From Planctomicrobium sp051466335 (GTDB taxonomy: Bacteria > Planctomycetota > Planctomycetia > Planctomycetales > Planctomycetaceae), in contig NZ_CP195793.1 in assembly GCF_051466335.1 (NCBI RefSeq), forward strand, positions 124,001-188,000: 64,000 bases of DNA, read 5' to 3'. The notes below the pieces were generated by a model, which did no database searches, was not told where the DNA came from, and saw only the letters and a program-made list of their open reading frames with translations. The position numbers were made by a program, and so were the translations under genes. Numbering within the stretch: position 1 is the stretch's first letter; every line of letters starts with the position of its first letter. This document shows, one piece after another, positions 16,970-24,856 of the stretch.

Positions 16970-17602
16970 ATGACACACTTCACCGTTGGCATCCTGATTC
17001 CACCGCAGGAACTCCCTGATGCCGAAACCCACATCGCCAGACTAATGGCTCCCTACGATGAAAACAGCAACGTCGAAAGTTACGTCTGCTACGACCTCGA
17101 TCAGGCGGAACTCGATCGCCAACTGAAGATCCGTCATCTGGAGCAACTGCTGGCCGGTCCGAACAGGCAGATCATCAACGCCGAATACTGCCGATCCCGG
17201 CTGCAACAGCTGCAGGAGATGACCCCATTCGACTGTTACGAGGAGTTTCTGCAGGGACATGACATCTTCGATGATCAGGGGCGGCCGGTTTCTACCAGAA
17301 ATCCAAAAGCCCGCTGGGACTGGTATGTCGTCGGTGGACGCTGGGGTGGATGGCTGCACGACCACAAAGCGTCCGGAAGGAGTATCAGCAACAACTCGGC
17401 CCCGGTTCCCCATGTACTGGCAAACGAGAAGTTTCCGTTCGTTCTGATCACCCCGGACGGTGAGTGGCACGAGCGAGGCAAAATGGGCTGGTGGGACATG
17501 GTTACCAACGAGAAAGACGAAGCAGTCTGGCATGACGAACTGCGACAGCTGCTTCAGCAATACAGCGATCACCATCTGGTGCTCATCGATGCCCACATCT
17601 GA
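16970..17602 (+). CDS. Hypothetical mobile-element protein
   Basis: 210 residues, start ATG 16970 with AGAAAGGA upstream. No family recognised with certainty. It is rich in aromatic residues and contains WDWYVVGGRWGGWL near the middle, a motif style seen in phage- and plasmid-encoded hypotheticals, and a second aromatic block, GKMGWWDMV. No signal peptide or membrane segment. It lies in a plus-strand series with the 16594 gene and the methylase-like gene at 17622, 19 bases upstream of the latter, so it is probably co-transcribed. Confidence 0.7.
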   Translation: MTHFTVGILIPPQELPDAETHIARLMAPYDENSNVESYVCYDLDQAELDRQLKIRHLEQLLAGPNRQIINAEYCRSRLQQLQEMTPFDCYEEFLQGHDIFDDQGRPVSTRNPKARWDWYVVGGRWGGWLHDHKASGRSISNNSAPVPHVLANEKFPFVLITPDGEWHERGKMGWWDMVTNEKDEAVWHDELRQLLQQYSDHHLVLIDAHI

Positions 17603-17621
17603 TCAGGAAAGGAGATCCATC

Positions 17622-18353
17622 ATGAATCACATCACCGAAAAACAAACCGATCGTCCCGAAGCCCGGTTACCGTCGATCTATGCCCGGCTGCCGGATGCTC
17701 CGCTCAACACCAGTCCGGTTCCGGAGCTGACCAGCCTGTATTCCCGGGTCGGTCGTGGACCGTATGGCGATGCCCGGTATCGCGGTAATTGCAGCGGGTA
17801 TCTGATCAAAGACCTGCTGCGATACTTCGGCTCGAAATCAGTTCTCGATCTGATGCGAGGCTCCGGCACCTGCGGCGACGTTTGCCGGGAACTCGGGCTC
17901 CCCTACTCCGAAATGGATCTCCGTCTCGGTCAGGATGCGGCTGATGCAGATTCCTATGTCGGTCTGGAACCGGTCGATTTCATCTGGGCCCATCCCCCCT
18001 ACTGGCGAATGATCCGGTACAACCGCGATCCGCGTTGCCTGTCCTGCCTACCGACGCTGGAAGCGTTCCTGAACCGGATGCAGCTGATCCTGCGGCTGTC
18101 GAAGTCGGTTCTCACCCCGTCCGGCAAGATTGCCATTCTGATCGGCAACTACTCCGATCACGGCCGCTACATGCCACTCTCGCACCTGCTGGTGGAACGG
18201 GCGATCCGTGAAGATCTGCACATGGCTTGCACGGAAATCATCCGCTTCCAGCATGGCAACACATCGTCCCGCAAGCAGTATCAAACCAGCTTCATCCCCG
18301 GGCTGCATGATACCTGCCTGATCTTTGAAACCCTCAACCCTGAATGGAACTGA
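17622..18353 (+). CDS. Putative SAM-dependent DNA methyltransferase-like protein
   Basis: 243 residues. SVLDLMRGSGTCGDVCRELG resembles the SAM-binding motif I (DLxxGSG). DFIWAHPPYW resembles the catalytic motif IV, with HPPYW in place of the usual DPPYW. Downstream, GKIAILIGNYSDHGRYMPLS fits the fold. It may modify adenine or cytosine to protect the element, or it may be a divergent non-catalytic relative. Start ATG 17622 with AAAGGAG upstream. The histidine for aspartate change in motif IV makes activity uncertain. Confidence 0.65.
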   Translation: MNHITEKQTDRPEARLPSIYARLPDAPLNTSPVPELTSLYSRVGRGPYGDARYRGNCSGYLIKDLLRYFGSKSVLDLMRGSGTCGDVCRELGLPYSEMDLRLGQDAADADSYVGLEPVDFIWAHPPYWRMIRYNRDPRCLSCLPTLEAFLNRMQLILRLSKSVLTPSGKIAILIGNYSDHGRYMPLSHLLVERAIREDLHMACTEIIRFQHGNTSSRKQYQTSFIPGLHDTCLIFETLNPEWN

Positions 18354-18356
18354 ACC

Positions 18357-18536
18357 ATGAAGCATTACCGCCTCAACATCGAAGTCGACATCCTCGCCCG
18401 CGATCAGGACCACGCACTGCGACGAATGCTGCTGCTCTGCAGCGATCTTCATCGCTATCGGACGTGGGTGAAAGACACCCGGCCTGACACGCTGAACGAA
18501 CGCAATCCCCTCGAACCCAGAAAGGAAACTCCATGA
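18357..18536 (+). CDS. Small hypothetical protein (59 aa)
   Basis: ATG 18357 lies three bases after the methylase-like gene. The frame runs MKHYRLNIEVDILARDQDHA to a TGA that overlaps the ATG of the next gene (ATGA). The packing inside an operon and the absence of a gap support a real gene. It begins with a likely beta-strand followed by an Arg/Leu-rich helix; no known domain. Confidence 0.6.
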   Translation: MKHYRLNIEVDILARDQDHALRRMLLLCSDLHRYRTWVKDTRPDTLNERNPLEPRKETP

Positions 18537-18748
18537 CCAGCTACAACATCGAGATCAACAAAGACGTCCCTGATCACATCTTCGTCGAAGTGGACCGCCG
18601 GTTCGACATCGCCATTGAACGGACGCCGAAAGGACTGTCGTTCTGGATTTACCCGCGTACCGACGGCGAACTCTGGAGCGAACCGTTCACGAGGTTCGAC
18701 ATTCTGGAAAGCGAAGTCGTTGCACTGGAAGCGGCAATGAGGGACTGA
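18533..18748 (+). CDS. Small hypothetical protein (71 aa)
   Basis: Starts on the ATGA overlap with the preceding 59-codon gene, and AGAAAGGAAA lies upstream. MTSYNIEINKDVPDHIFVEV is beta-rich, and RTPKGLSFWIYPRTDGELW suggests a compact alpha/beta protein. No family recognised. It ends two bases before the next ATG, so translation is probably coupled within the operon. Confidence 0.65.
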   Translation: MTSYNIEINKDVPDHIFVEVDRRFDIAIERTPKGLSFWIYPRTDGELWSEPFTRFDILESEVVALEAAMRD

Positions 18749-18750
18749 CC

Positions 18751-19083
18751 ATGACGGAAACCCTGATCACCCTCACCGAAGACGAGTTCGATGCCCGCTA
18801 TCCGCTCATCGAGAACCACCTGAACCCGTATGCGACCTGGGCATTCGTCGCCGGTCGTGGCTGCCTGTTTGAAACCCACGGCGAAGAATTCGAGTTCGTC
18901 CGACAGCAGAACCCGGTCACCGTCTGGACACTGGTCGATGGTGATAACGGCGACTGGTACCTCCTCAGCGGGCTGCACTACGTCAATCGCGTCGGCTACC
19001 TGATCAGCCGGGTACCGGTGCCGGAAGGTGTCGCGGTTCAGGTCCATATCCCGCTGTCTGTCGACGATCCTGATCCCGACTGA
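18751..19083 (+). CDS. Conserved plasmid-type hypothetical protein (110 aa)
   Basis: ITLTEDEFDARYPLIENHLN is followed by CLFETHGEEFEFV, VWTLVDGDNGDWYL and GLHYVNRVGYLIS, a conserved pattern I associate with small proteins on mobilizable plasmids of many bacteria. No function is established. It is the last gene of the plus-strand run that begins at 16594; the next genes are on the other strand. Confidence 0.72.
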   Translation: MTETLITLTEDEFDARYPLIENHLNPYATWAFVAGRGCLFETHGEEFEFVRQQNPVTVWTLVDGDNGDWYLLSGLHYVNRVGYLISRVPVPEGVAVQVHIPLSVDDPDPD

Positions 19084-19132
19084 TCGTCAGACAGAATCCG
19101 ACGGACATCCCCCGCTCCTGGCCATCATGACA

Positions 19133-19152
19133 CGATGCAGAAATCGTCATCG
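19133..19152. repeat. Recurrent palindromic motif, site A
   Basis: CGATGCAGAAATCGTCATCG: an imperfect palindrome of the GATGCAGA...TCATCG type that recurs at four other intergenic places (20094, 20238, 21593, 29058). It lies downstream of both convergent neighbours. Candidate binding site for an element-encoded regulator. Confidence 0.6.
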
Positions 19153-19243
19153 CGTCATTTCCGTGTTTGCAGATCAACGTCGGTGTAGAAGTGAGAATGC
19201 ACTTCGATGCTCTGTCGGCTGCCGCAGATGTCTCGAGCTACAC

Positions 19244-19726
19244 TCAGGTTGCGGGATCGAATTCCGCGCCGGTCAGGACCTGCTGCGGAGTGTGGACTTT
19301 GATCCCCTCCGCCTGCAGGTGATTGAAATGCCTGTCGTTGAACGTCAACAGCAACGGAATGCCGTGTGCCAGCATTGAAGCCACGATATTGAGATCATGG
19401 ACAGTCTTCCCGCCTCCATATTTCTGATGCAGCTGGTCGAACTGTTCATCGACAGCTGGCGATTCTTCGACATAGCTGAAAACCGCCCGAAATTCTTCCA
19501 CCAGTCGACGGGCCTGCTGATTTGAAAGCCCCAGCCCGTTCTTTCCCGGCCCTGCTCCCTGCGGTCGCTCGGCGATGTCGAGGAATTCCCGTTTGATCTG
19601 CGGATTGATCACCAGATCGTGTCCGGCAGCCTGCAAACGGCGGAGTGCCCCCTTGGCGTCCGGGTGCTGGGTACTCTGCTGGTCGGAATAACGGGCCAGC
19701 ACATTGGTGTCGATCATGAACCGCAC
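19244..19726 (-). CDS. PIN-domain toxin (VapC-like)
   Basis: 160 residues opening FMIDTNVLARYS, the first acidic residue of a PIN ribonuclease. Further acidic positions lie in REFLDIAERP and TVHDLNIVASML, with a final LLTFNDRHF in the place where PIN proteins carry their last Asp. It probably cleaves RNA. The antitoxin gene (19744-20004) lies 17 bases upstream on the same strand, the usual VapBC order. This PIN subtype, with a long insert around GPGKNGLGLS, is common in planctomycetes and myxobacteria. Confidence 0.85.
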   Translation of the reverse strand: MRFMIDTNVLARYSDQQSTQHPDAKGALRRLQAAGHDLVINPQIKREFLDIAERPQGAGPGKNGLGLSNQQARRLVEEFRAVFSYVEESPAVDEQFDQLHQKYGGGKTVHDLNIVASMLAHGIPLLLTFNDRHFNHLQAEGIKVHTPQQVLTGAEFDPAT

Positions 19727-19743
19727 AGCCCTCTCCCCTGCTC

Positions 19744-20004
19744 CTACAGTCCGCGATCCTGATAGATCGTCTCGCGGCTGTCATCCAGCGTTCCGCCGGA
19801 CTGAACATCCATTTCTTCCAACAGCTGGCTCAGGGCATCAAAGCGGTCGAGGCGTTCCTGTACCGGCAGATCGGCTGAACGGCGGTATTCTCCAGAAAGA
19901 GACGGAACCGCCTTTCGCAGCCAGTCTTCGACCGTCAGCCCACGGGCAGCGGCCTGTTCACGCAAGGTGGTGAAGGTCTTTTCGTCGATGTTCAGTGTCA
20001 CCAT
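19744..20004 (-). CDS. Antitoxin paired with the PIN toxin
   Basis: 86 residues. The N-terminus VTLNIDEKTFTTLREQAAARGLTVEDWLRKAV is a ribbon-helix-helix/FitA-like DNA-binding fold. The acidic C-terminal tail (ERLDRFDALSQLLEEMD) would bind the toxin. Adjacent to and upstream of the PIN gene on the same strand. Palindromic motif site B lies about 90 bases upstream and could be an operator. Confidence 0.82.
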   Translation of the reverse strand: MVTLNIDEKTFTTLREQAAARGLTVEDWLRKAVPSLSGEYRRSADLPVQERLDRFDALSQLLEEMDVQSGGTLDDSRETIYQDRGL

Positions 20005-20093
20005 GATCGTACTCCTGAAGCAATCATAGCATGGTTGAACGGCTTACGGAAAGAACTGATTTGCATCCCGGCGGCAGCATTCTTCAGATGAAG

Positions 20094-20113
20094 TGATGCA
20101 GATAACGTCATCG
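20094..20113. repeat. Recurrent palindromic motif, site B
   Basis: TGATGCAGATAACGTCATCG, followed by CTGTATCGGC. The same follow-on bases (CTGTA, CTGCT) occur after other copies in one or the other orientation. Confidence 0.6.
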
Positions 20114-20237
20114 CTGTATCGGCAGAAGTACGGTGAAATGGCGATGAAGCCATGATGCATTCAGGAATTTTGCGGAAGGTCATCGACGGATTTGAAGCCC
20201 TGACGATTTCCGTAGGGATGGTTTTCTGCAAATGACG

Positions 20238-20257
20238 CAATGCAGAAATCCGCATTG
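20238..20257. repeat. Recurrent palindromic motif, site C
   Basis: CAATGCAGAAATCCGCATTG with an extra outer G/C pair, a perfect 7-bp inverted repeat around an 8-base centre. Preceded by AAATGACG, which is also present next to sites A and E in inverted orientation. Confidence 0.6.
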
Positions 20258-20348
20258 CTACCAAGCCGACGATGCGGCTCCGCAATCAGTGATTGACCGG
20301 GCGGGAAAGGCGTGGCAGGCTCGGACGGAACAGAAAAGGAGGTCCGTC

Positions 20349-20708
20349 ATGGCCAAATCACAATCGAACTCGAATTCGCAGTCACAACCACAACGCAGGG
20401 AACCGGAAGCCAGTCAGCCCCGTCCCGCTGAAGCCCACAATAAACCGGCTGCCACGATCCGGCAGGGGAACCTGAAGTGTGTTCTATGGCGGAATGAAGG
20501 GGAGAAAGGCCCGTGGTACGTCGCCGACCTGATCCGCACGTTCCGGACGGAAGCTGGTTTTCAGGAGACGAACAAGGTGAACGCTGAAGACCTGCTGCGG
20601 GTCGCGTTCCTGGCCCAACAGGCCTATGGCCAGCTGCAGGAACTCAAAGCGGCCGACAAAGCCGCCGCTGCCGAACATCATGACTACGATGAACACGCTC
20701 CGTACTGA
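20349..20708 (+). CDS. Small conserved mobile-element protein, paralogue of the 16594 product
   Basis: 119 residues: a Gln/Ser/Pro-rich N-terminal tail of about 45 residues, then IRQGNLKCVLWRNEGEKGPW...LIRTFRTEAGFQETNKVNAEDLLRVAFLAQQAY. This matches the layout of the protein at 16594-16890. Same unknown function, possibly nucleic-acid binding. ATG 20349 follows AAAAGGAGGT, a very strong ribosome binding site, so the longer frame from 20232 was not used. Its end overlaps the start of the DUF6876 gene. Confidence 0.75.
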   Translation: MAKSQSNSNSQSQPQRREPEASQPRPAEAHNKPAATIRQGNLKCVLWRNEGEKGPWYVADLIRTFRTEAGFQETNKVNAEDLLRVAFLAQQAYGQLQELKAADKAAAAEHHDYDEHAPY

Positions 20709-21081
20709 CCTGAAGCAGTTCACCGGTTCGACCCAGTGGTTCCGCCATGCGTTCAACCGGGCTGTCATTTATACCGAGGGCATCCAGTTCCTGATGGAAG
20801 AGGGACAGGCGTACTGGCTCATTGACGCCATCGCGTCACACATCGGGAGCAAGGAGTTTCAGAAAGCCGCTTCACAGGACGACCGTATCAGCCTGATGCA
20901 CTTCTGGAAGCTGGCTGTCCAACCGGATCACACCGCCACGCTCAAAGCGGTGGCCGACAGCGGCGAACAGCCGTTCATCGAACAGACGATCCCGTTCACT
21001 GACTTTCCACTCGACGAAATCGACATCTGGGCAAAGAACGACGACGGCCGGTGGACACTGCTGCTGCCCAGTGAATACTGA
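20680..21081 (+). CDS. DUF6876-family protein
   Basis: 133 residues. LKQFTGSTQWFRH, AVIYTEGIQFLMEEGQAYWLIDAI, FWKLAV and TDFPLDEIDIW are the conserved blocks of DUF6876, found on plasmids and phages in many bacteria, function unknown. Two possible starts, ATG 20680 and 20689, both lie inside the end of the preceding gene; neither has a clear ribosome binding site, so translational coupling is likely. Confidence 0.85.
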   Translation: MTTMNTLRTDLKQFTGSTQWFRHAFNRAVIYTEGIQFLMEEGQAYWLIDAIASHIGSKEFQKAASQDDRISLMHFWKLAVQPDHTATLKAVADSGEQPFIEQTIPFTDFPLDEIDIWAKNDDGRWTLLLPSEY

Positions 21082-21088
21082 CCGCTTT

Positions 21089-21268
21089 CTATTGTTGCGA
21101 TCGGAAGAGGGGGCTCGAACTGTCGCCTTCCGATAACCCCAGATCGGCAACATACCGGAGAATCTCGTGGACATGTTCGTCCAACGTCTGGCCCCGTTGC
21201 CGAGCCATTTCCCACAGCCTTTCAATAACTTCGTCTTCCAGATCAATCGTGATTTCGCCAGTCATCAT
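21089..21268 (-). CDS. Small ribbon-helix-helix-like protein (59 aa), orphan antitoxin-like
   Basis: Minus-strand frame from ATG 21268: MMTGEITIDLEDEVIERLWE, then RQRGQTLDEHVHEILRYVADLG, ending in TAG at 21089. The beta-helix-helix pattern (ITIDLEDEVIERLWEMARQRG then TLDEHVHEIL) is that of CopG/FitA-type antitoxins. No toxin gene adjoins it, so it is either an orphan antitoxin or a small repressor. Convergent with the DUF6876 gene, 7 bases apart. Confidence 0.6.
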   Translation of the reverse strand: MMTGEITIDLEDEVIERLWEMARQRGQTLDEHVHEILRYVADLGLSEGDSSSPLFRSQQ

Positions 21269-21367
21269 CGTCCGCGCACAGGATGAAATCCGTTAGCCAC
21301 TGTTGTCAGGATACCGGAAGCGGCCCGACATGGGGACGCTGAACCTGAACCGGATGTTCGGCCCGAC

Positions 21368-21553
21368 ATGACGAACCGGCCATCGAATGTTGTGCCGTTT
21401 CCGGTTCCCAAACGGCATCGTGGCTACGAACCGTCTGCTGATGAAATTGCCTGGGCGATGGCCGAGTCCGTCCGCCTGGGTGAACCAATCAACGAACAAA
21501 CCGCCCGCCAACTATTGATCGAACTGTACCTCTACGGGTTCGAACCGGAATAG
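21368..21553 (+). CDS. Small hypothetical protein (61 aa)
   Basis: ATG 21368; MTNRPSNVVPFPVPKRHRGY is followed by ADEIAWAMAESVRLGEPINEQTARQLLIELYLYGFEP. The helical C-terminal half with an ordered hydrophobic pattern and codon use like that of neighbours favours a real gene. No family recognised and no strong ribosome binding site. Confidence 0.5.
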   Translation: MTNRPSNVVPFPVPKRHRGYEPSADEIAWAMAESVRLGEPINEQTARQLLIELYLYGFEPE

Positions 21554-21592
21554 CCTTTCTAACTCTTCATTGACATGAATGACGAAAGACAG

Positions 21593-21612
21593 TGATGCAG
21601 ATTTCTTCATCG
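21593..21612. repeat. Recurrent palindromic motif, site D
   Basis: TGATGCAGATTTCTTCATCG, followed by CTGCTGATCTGTA. Close to site B (TGATGCAGATAACGTCATCG). Confidence 0.6.
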
Positions 21613-21858
21613 CTGCTGATCTGTATTGATCGCTTCCCGAAATGGGGAGTGATGCTGTTTGTCTGACTGTGAATGCGGGATTGTTGTGGGATGTCGTCCG
21701 AAACGAATGTCATCTGAAAAAGATAATTGACGGTTGCTGGCTCATGGTGGCACGGGATGGCGTGGGGCGGCATGGGTCAGGGGTGAGGCGGCGAAAACGG
21801 GTCATTGACTTCAACCTTGAATTGGCGTTTAGTTCAGAGGCGGGGAGGAGCCAGATGT

Positions 21859-21877
21859 TTTTTCCCTCCGGGAAAAA
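21859..21877. promoter_or_regulatory. Perfect 8-bp hairpin in the putative oriT region
   Basis: TTTTTCCC, a TCC loop and GGGAAAAA. It could act as the oriT inverted repeat recognised by the relaxase, or as a terminator for either strand (T-rich and A-rich flanks). Confidence 0.45.
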
Positions 21878-22054
21878 CCGCTGACCACGCTGGCGCATGG
21901 TTCAGCTGCATCTGGTCAGAGGAGCACTTCGTAGCTCCCCCGAACCCCCATCGAATGGCACCGCGATCTGCCACTGGTGCAACGGTGTGTCACTGATCCC
22001 TGTTGAACTGTGTTCCGATTGTCCCTGCTGCGTCAACCGACTTCCGGAGGACCG

Positions 22055-22447
22055 ATGCCCACCGCTGAGTTCAACCCGTCGGCCCGCCGTCAGCGTCACG
22101 GCCGTCCCCGCAAGCATCCGGATGAACTGCGGAACGTCGAGCTGCGGCTGTACCTGACGCTCCCGGAGAAAGAACGCATCGAAGAGGATGCCCGTACTGC
22201 CGGTCTGCGTCCTGCTGAATACATCCGCCGACTGATCGCTGGTCACCGTCCTGCATCGATCGAAAGCCGTTCGTCCGGCAATCCCCGGCTGCTGCTGGAA
22301 CTGAATGCCATCGGCAACAACCTGAACCAGGCGGTCCGGGACATTCACGCCGGTTCCACCAGACAGCACGACTGGGAAAACCTCCAGGGGTTGCTGGAGA
22401 TTGCACTCCAACGTGTTGCTTACGGAGATGAAGACGATGTTCGTTGA
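22055..22447 (+). CDS. mobC: MobC-like plasmid mobilization protein
   Basis: 130 residues. The basic N-terminus RRQRHGRPRKHPDELRN precedes an RHH-like segment (VELRLYLTLPEKERIEEDARTAGLRPAEYIRRLIAG). LNAIGNNLNQAVRDIHAG is the classic MobC/MbeC C-terminal motif. It binds oriT and helps the relaxase open the strands. ATG 22055 with GGAGG immediately upstream. Its end overlaps the relaxase start, a common mobC-relaxase arrangement. Confidence 0.9.
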   Translation: MPTAEFNPSARRQRHGRPRKHPDELRNVELRLYLTLPEKERIEEDARTAGLRPAEYIRRLIAGHRPASIESRSSGNPRLLLELNAIGNNLNQAVRDIHAGSTRQHDWENLQGLLEIALQRVAYGDEDDVR

Positions 22448-24176
22448 GATCACCCGAGGCCGGTCATTTCGAGGACTGGCCCAATACTGCCTGCACGATG
22501 TCGACCGGAAAGGGGACAGCCGGGTGGCATTCGTCGAGACGAAGAACCTCGGAACTGACGATCCCCAACTGGCGTGGCGGATCATGTCCGCCACGCATTA
22601 CCTGCAGGAGGAACTCAAGGAGAAAGCGGGCGTCGGCCGGGGAGGGGCCAAGGACGGCAAACCGGTCGGGCATGTGGTGCTCAGCTGGAAGCGGGAGGAG
22701 GCGGACGCCGAACAGCTCAACCATCAGGGAATGCTCAATGCCGCGCATGGCGCGTTACGGGCGATCGGCGCCAGTGACCGGCAGGCGTTGATCATCGGGC
22801 ATACCGATACCCCGCATCCTCATTGCCATATTATTGTCAATCTGATCGGCGATGACGGTCGTCTCAAGAAAAACTGGAAGGAGCGGGAGAAGCTCAGCAA
22901 ATTCGCCCTGCAGCGGGAACGTGAGATCCACGGCGAAGCGATCATCAAGCAGCGGGAAAAGAACTGGCTCGACCGGGAAGCGGGAGAAACACCGGCTCCC
23001 GTGAAGAAGCAGCCCCGGCATCTCTACGATCTGGAGAAGGCGGCAAAGAACTGCCCCGAGACAAAACAGTTCGCCCGGGAGCATCGGAAACAACTGGCCG
23101 ACATCGCCAGAGACCGTGATGTCCAGAAAGAGCGGCATAAACGCCATCAGGAACGGTTGCTCGCCTGCCACAAGGAACGGAACCGTCGGATTGAAACTGG
23201 CACCGAGCAGCAGATCCGCAACAGCCGGACGGATCTCCGCAAAGCCTACCAGCAGAACTGGCACGAACTTCTCAATGAACAGGAAGCGGCCCGGTGGGCG
23301 TTCCGGAAGAACGAACAATCCCTGAAAGGCTCGCTCGCCAATGCGATGCAGCTGATCGACTGGAAGCAGGTTCTCCGGAGAAAGCGGAAACCGGACCAGC
23401 TGCGATTGTCGGATGCGTTCCAGCTGCTGACCAATGAGTCCGCCCGTCGGGAGAAGTTACGGAAACAGCAGCAGGCTGAGCAGGACAAGCTGCGGACGAA
23501 GCAACGCCGGGATGAGGAGGCCCAAGCCCAGTCCCTCCAGCAGGAGCGGGTCGTCAAACTCCGTGAAGAACGGAAAGCCTACCTCCGCAAAGCAGACGAG
23601 ATGAAGCAACGGCAGCGGAAAAGCCATGAGAAACTAAAAGAGCAGCAACAGATTCTCACCCGCCAACGCAACGACGTCATCAAAGCCCATCAGACCAAAG
23701 AACGCCAGCGGAAACTCGACTGGGCCAGAAAGATGCTGCTCCGGGAAGAAAAAGAACAGCACCAGGCGAACGACAATCCTCTGAAGGCACAACAGAAGCT
23801 GGTCCTGCCGGAGCGGCCCAAGCCCATCGTCACTGAGCAAGGCCCCAAGCTCCCGAAACAACCGGAACTGGAAGCAAAGAAGCCACAGGTCGCCCAACAA
23901 TCCATTACATCGGACCAGAAACAGGCCCGTATTCGTCGTGAACGCAAAGAACGCCAGCCTCGGCAACCAAGAGAACCACGCCTCCCGCGCGACTTCGAAG
24001 CATCAGTCCCGCTGCAGGAGCAGCAAACACCTCGAACCCGTGCGGCCGATCTCCTCCCGCAGAACGAGAAAACCCCCGAAGCGGCCCGGCAGATCGACGA
24101 TTTCAAAGAACGGATGCTGAAACAACTGAAAGAACGGTTCGATCAGGAACACGACCGGGAAGACCGGGACCGGTAG
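22437..24176 (+). CDS. MobP-type relaxase
   Basis: 579 residues. N-terminal relaxase domain: FVEITRGRSFRGLAQYCLH with a candidate catalytic Tyr at 18, and the histidine triad motif HTDTPHPHCHIIVN near residues 122-135 that binds the metal. The C-terminal two thirds is a long charged Lys/Glu/Gln/Arg coiled-coil-like region without a recognised domain. It nicks oriT and pilots the strand into a recipient using a conjugation apparatus supplied elsewhere; no type IV secretion genes are in the window. ATG 22437 is chosen because GGAG lies 11 bases upstream; ATG 22428 is also possible. Confidence 0.92.
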   Translation: MFVEITRGRSFRGLAQYCLHDVDRKGDSRVAFVETKNLGTDDPQLAWRIMSATHYLQEELKEKAGVGRGGAKDGKPVGHVVLSWKREEADAEQLNHQGMLNAAHGALRAIGASDRQALIIGHTDTPHPHCHIIVNLIGDDGRLKKNWKEREKLSKFALQREREIHGEAIIKQREKNWLDREAGETPAPVKKQPRHLYDLEKAAKNCPETKQFAREHRKQLADIARDRDVQKERHKRHQERLLACHKERNRRIETGTEQQIRNSRTDLRKAYQQNWHELLNEQEAARWAFRKNEQSLKGSLANAMQLIDWKQVLRRKRKPDQLRLSDAFQLLTNESARREKLRKQQQAEQDKLRTKQRRDEEAQAQSLQQERVVKLREERKAYLRKADEMKQRQRKSHEKLKEQQQILTRQRNDVIKAHQTKERQRKLDWARKMLLREEKEQHQANDNPLKAQQKLVLPERPKPIVTEQGPKLPKQPELEAKKPQVAQQSITSDQKQARIRRERKERQPRQPREPRLPRDFEASVPLQEQQTPRTRAADLLPQNEKTPEAARQIDDFKERMLKQLKERFDQEHDREDRDR

Positions 24177-24279
24177 CCGTCAAAGCAGACAGGGCTGGTT
24201 TCGTGCGATCGGTTCAGAGAGAATCCGGTATACAGACACCCCATGGCTGCTGTGACAGACATTCTTTGGTGACAGAACA

Positions 24280-24855
24280 ATGCCCGACTGGCTCTACACA
24301 ATTCGTGAACGCTTTTCACCAGAAATGAACGTGCGCCCACCGCTGGATTGGACAGGCTATCTGGAGTTTTCAGGTTTCAGTCACATTTCTGAATTGGTGA
24401 CGTTGGATTCCATGATGTGCCCCGAGGTAATCACCGAGCTGCTGGACGAGGACTGGAACCACAACGTACACGAAGATTTTAGATGCTCTCTCTTCCGTGA
24501 TCCGGAGTACCTGCTGGTTCGCCAACCATGGGATGCCGAACGGCATCAACTGCTTGCAATCCTTGAATCTCCCAATGGTTCAGAGGCTGTCCCGGCGGGT
24601 TTTGTCCGAAGTGGTTTCGATATCATGGACTCTTATTTCGGAAACAGCACCCTGACCAATTGTGGCCAGCTTCCCGGGATCTTCGAGCCGTCGATCGTGA
24701 ACCAGTTCGGGCTGCTCTCCGATTTCAATACTGCGATCTCGGTTCGTGACACGATGCGGCAACGGGAGCCAGAAGATCCGCATCTCGGAACCTGCGAAGT
24801 CTGGTGCATTGCCCGAATGCTGCTGACAGATCGACAATCAAACCTGCAGGACTGA
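24280..24855 (+). CDS. Conserved hypothetical protein, cognate to the downstream HTH gene
   Basis: 191 residues, no known domain. Notable conserved-looking blocks are VRPPLDWTGYLEFSGFSHISELVTLDS, DWNHNVHEDFR and FDIMDSYFGNSTLTNCG, the last being cysteine- and asparagine-rich. No signal peptide or membrane segment. The stop lies one base before the ATG of the HTH gene at 24857, so the two are almost certainly translated together. Such a pair could be toxin/antitoxin-like, but nothing in this protein identifies a toxic activity. Confidence 0.7.
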   Translation: MPDWLYTIRERFSPEMNVRPPLDWTGYLEFSGFSHISELVTLDSMMCPEVITELLDEDWNHNVHEDFRCSLFRDPEYLLVRQPWDAERHQLLAILESPNGSEAVPAGFVRSGFDIMDSYFGNSTLTNCGQLPGIFEPSIVNQFGLLSDFNTAISVRDTMRQREPEDPHLGTCEVWCIARMLLTDRQSNLQD

Positions 24856-24856
24856 C

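Larger units (their letters stand above)
20005..20348. other. Divergent intergenic region with two palindromic motif copies
   Basis: Lies between the antitoxin gene (minus) and the 20349 gene (plus). It holds motif sites B (20094-20113) and C (20238-20257) and presumably both promoters. No conserved open frame was found. Confidence 0.5.
21554..22054. other. Probable oriT region upstream of the mobilization genes
   Basis: About 500 bases without a supported gene, directly upstream of mobC and the relaxase, which is where transfer origins normally lie. It contains palindromic motif site D (21593-21612) and a perfect hairpin (21859-21877). No nic-site consensus was recognised, so oriT is inferred from position only. 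Confidence 0.4.
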
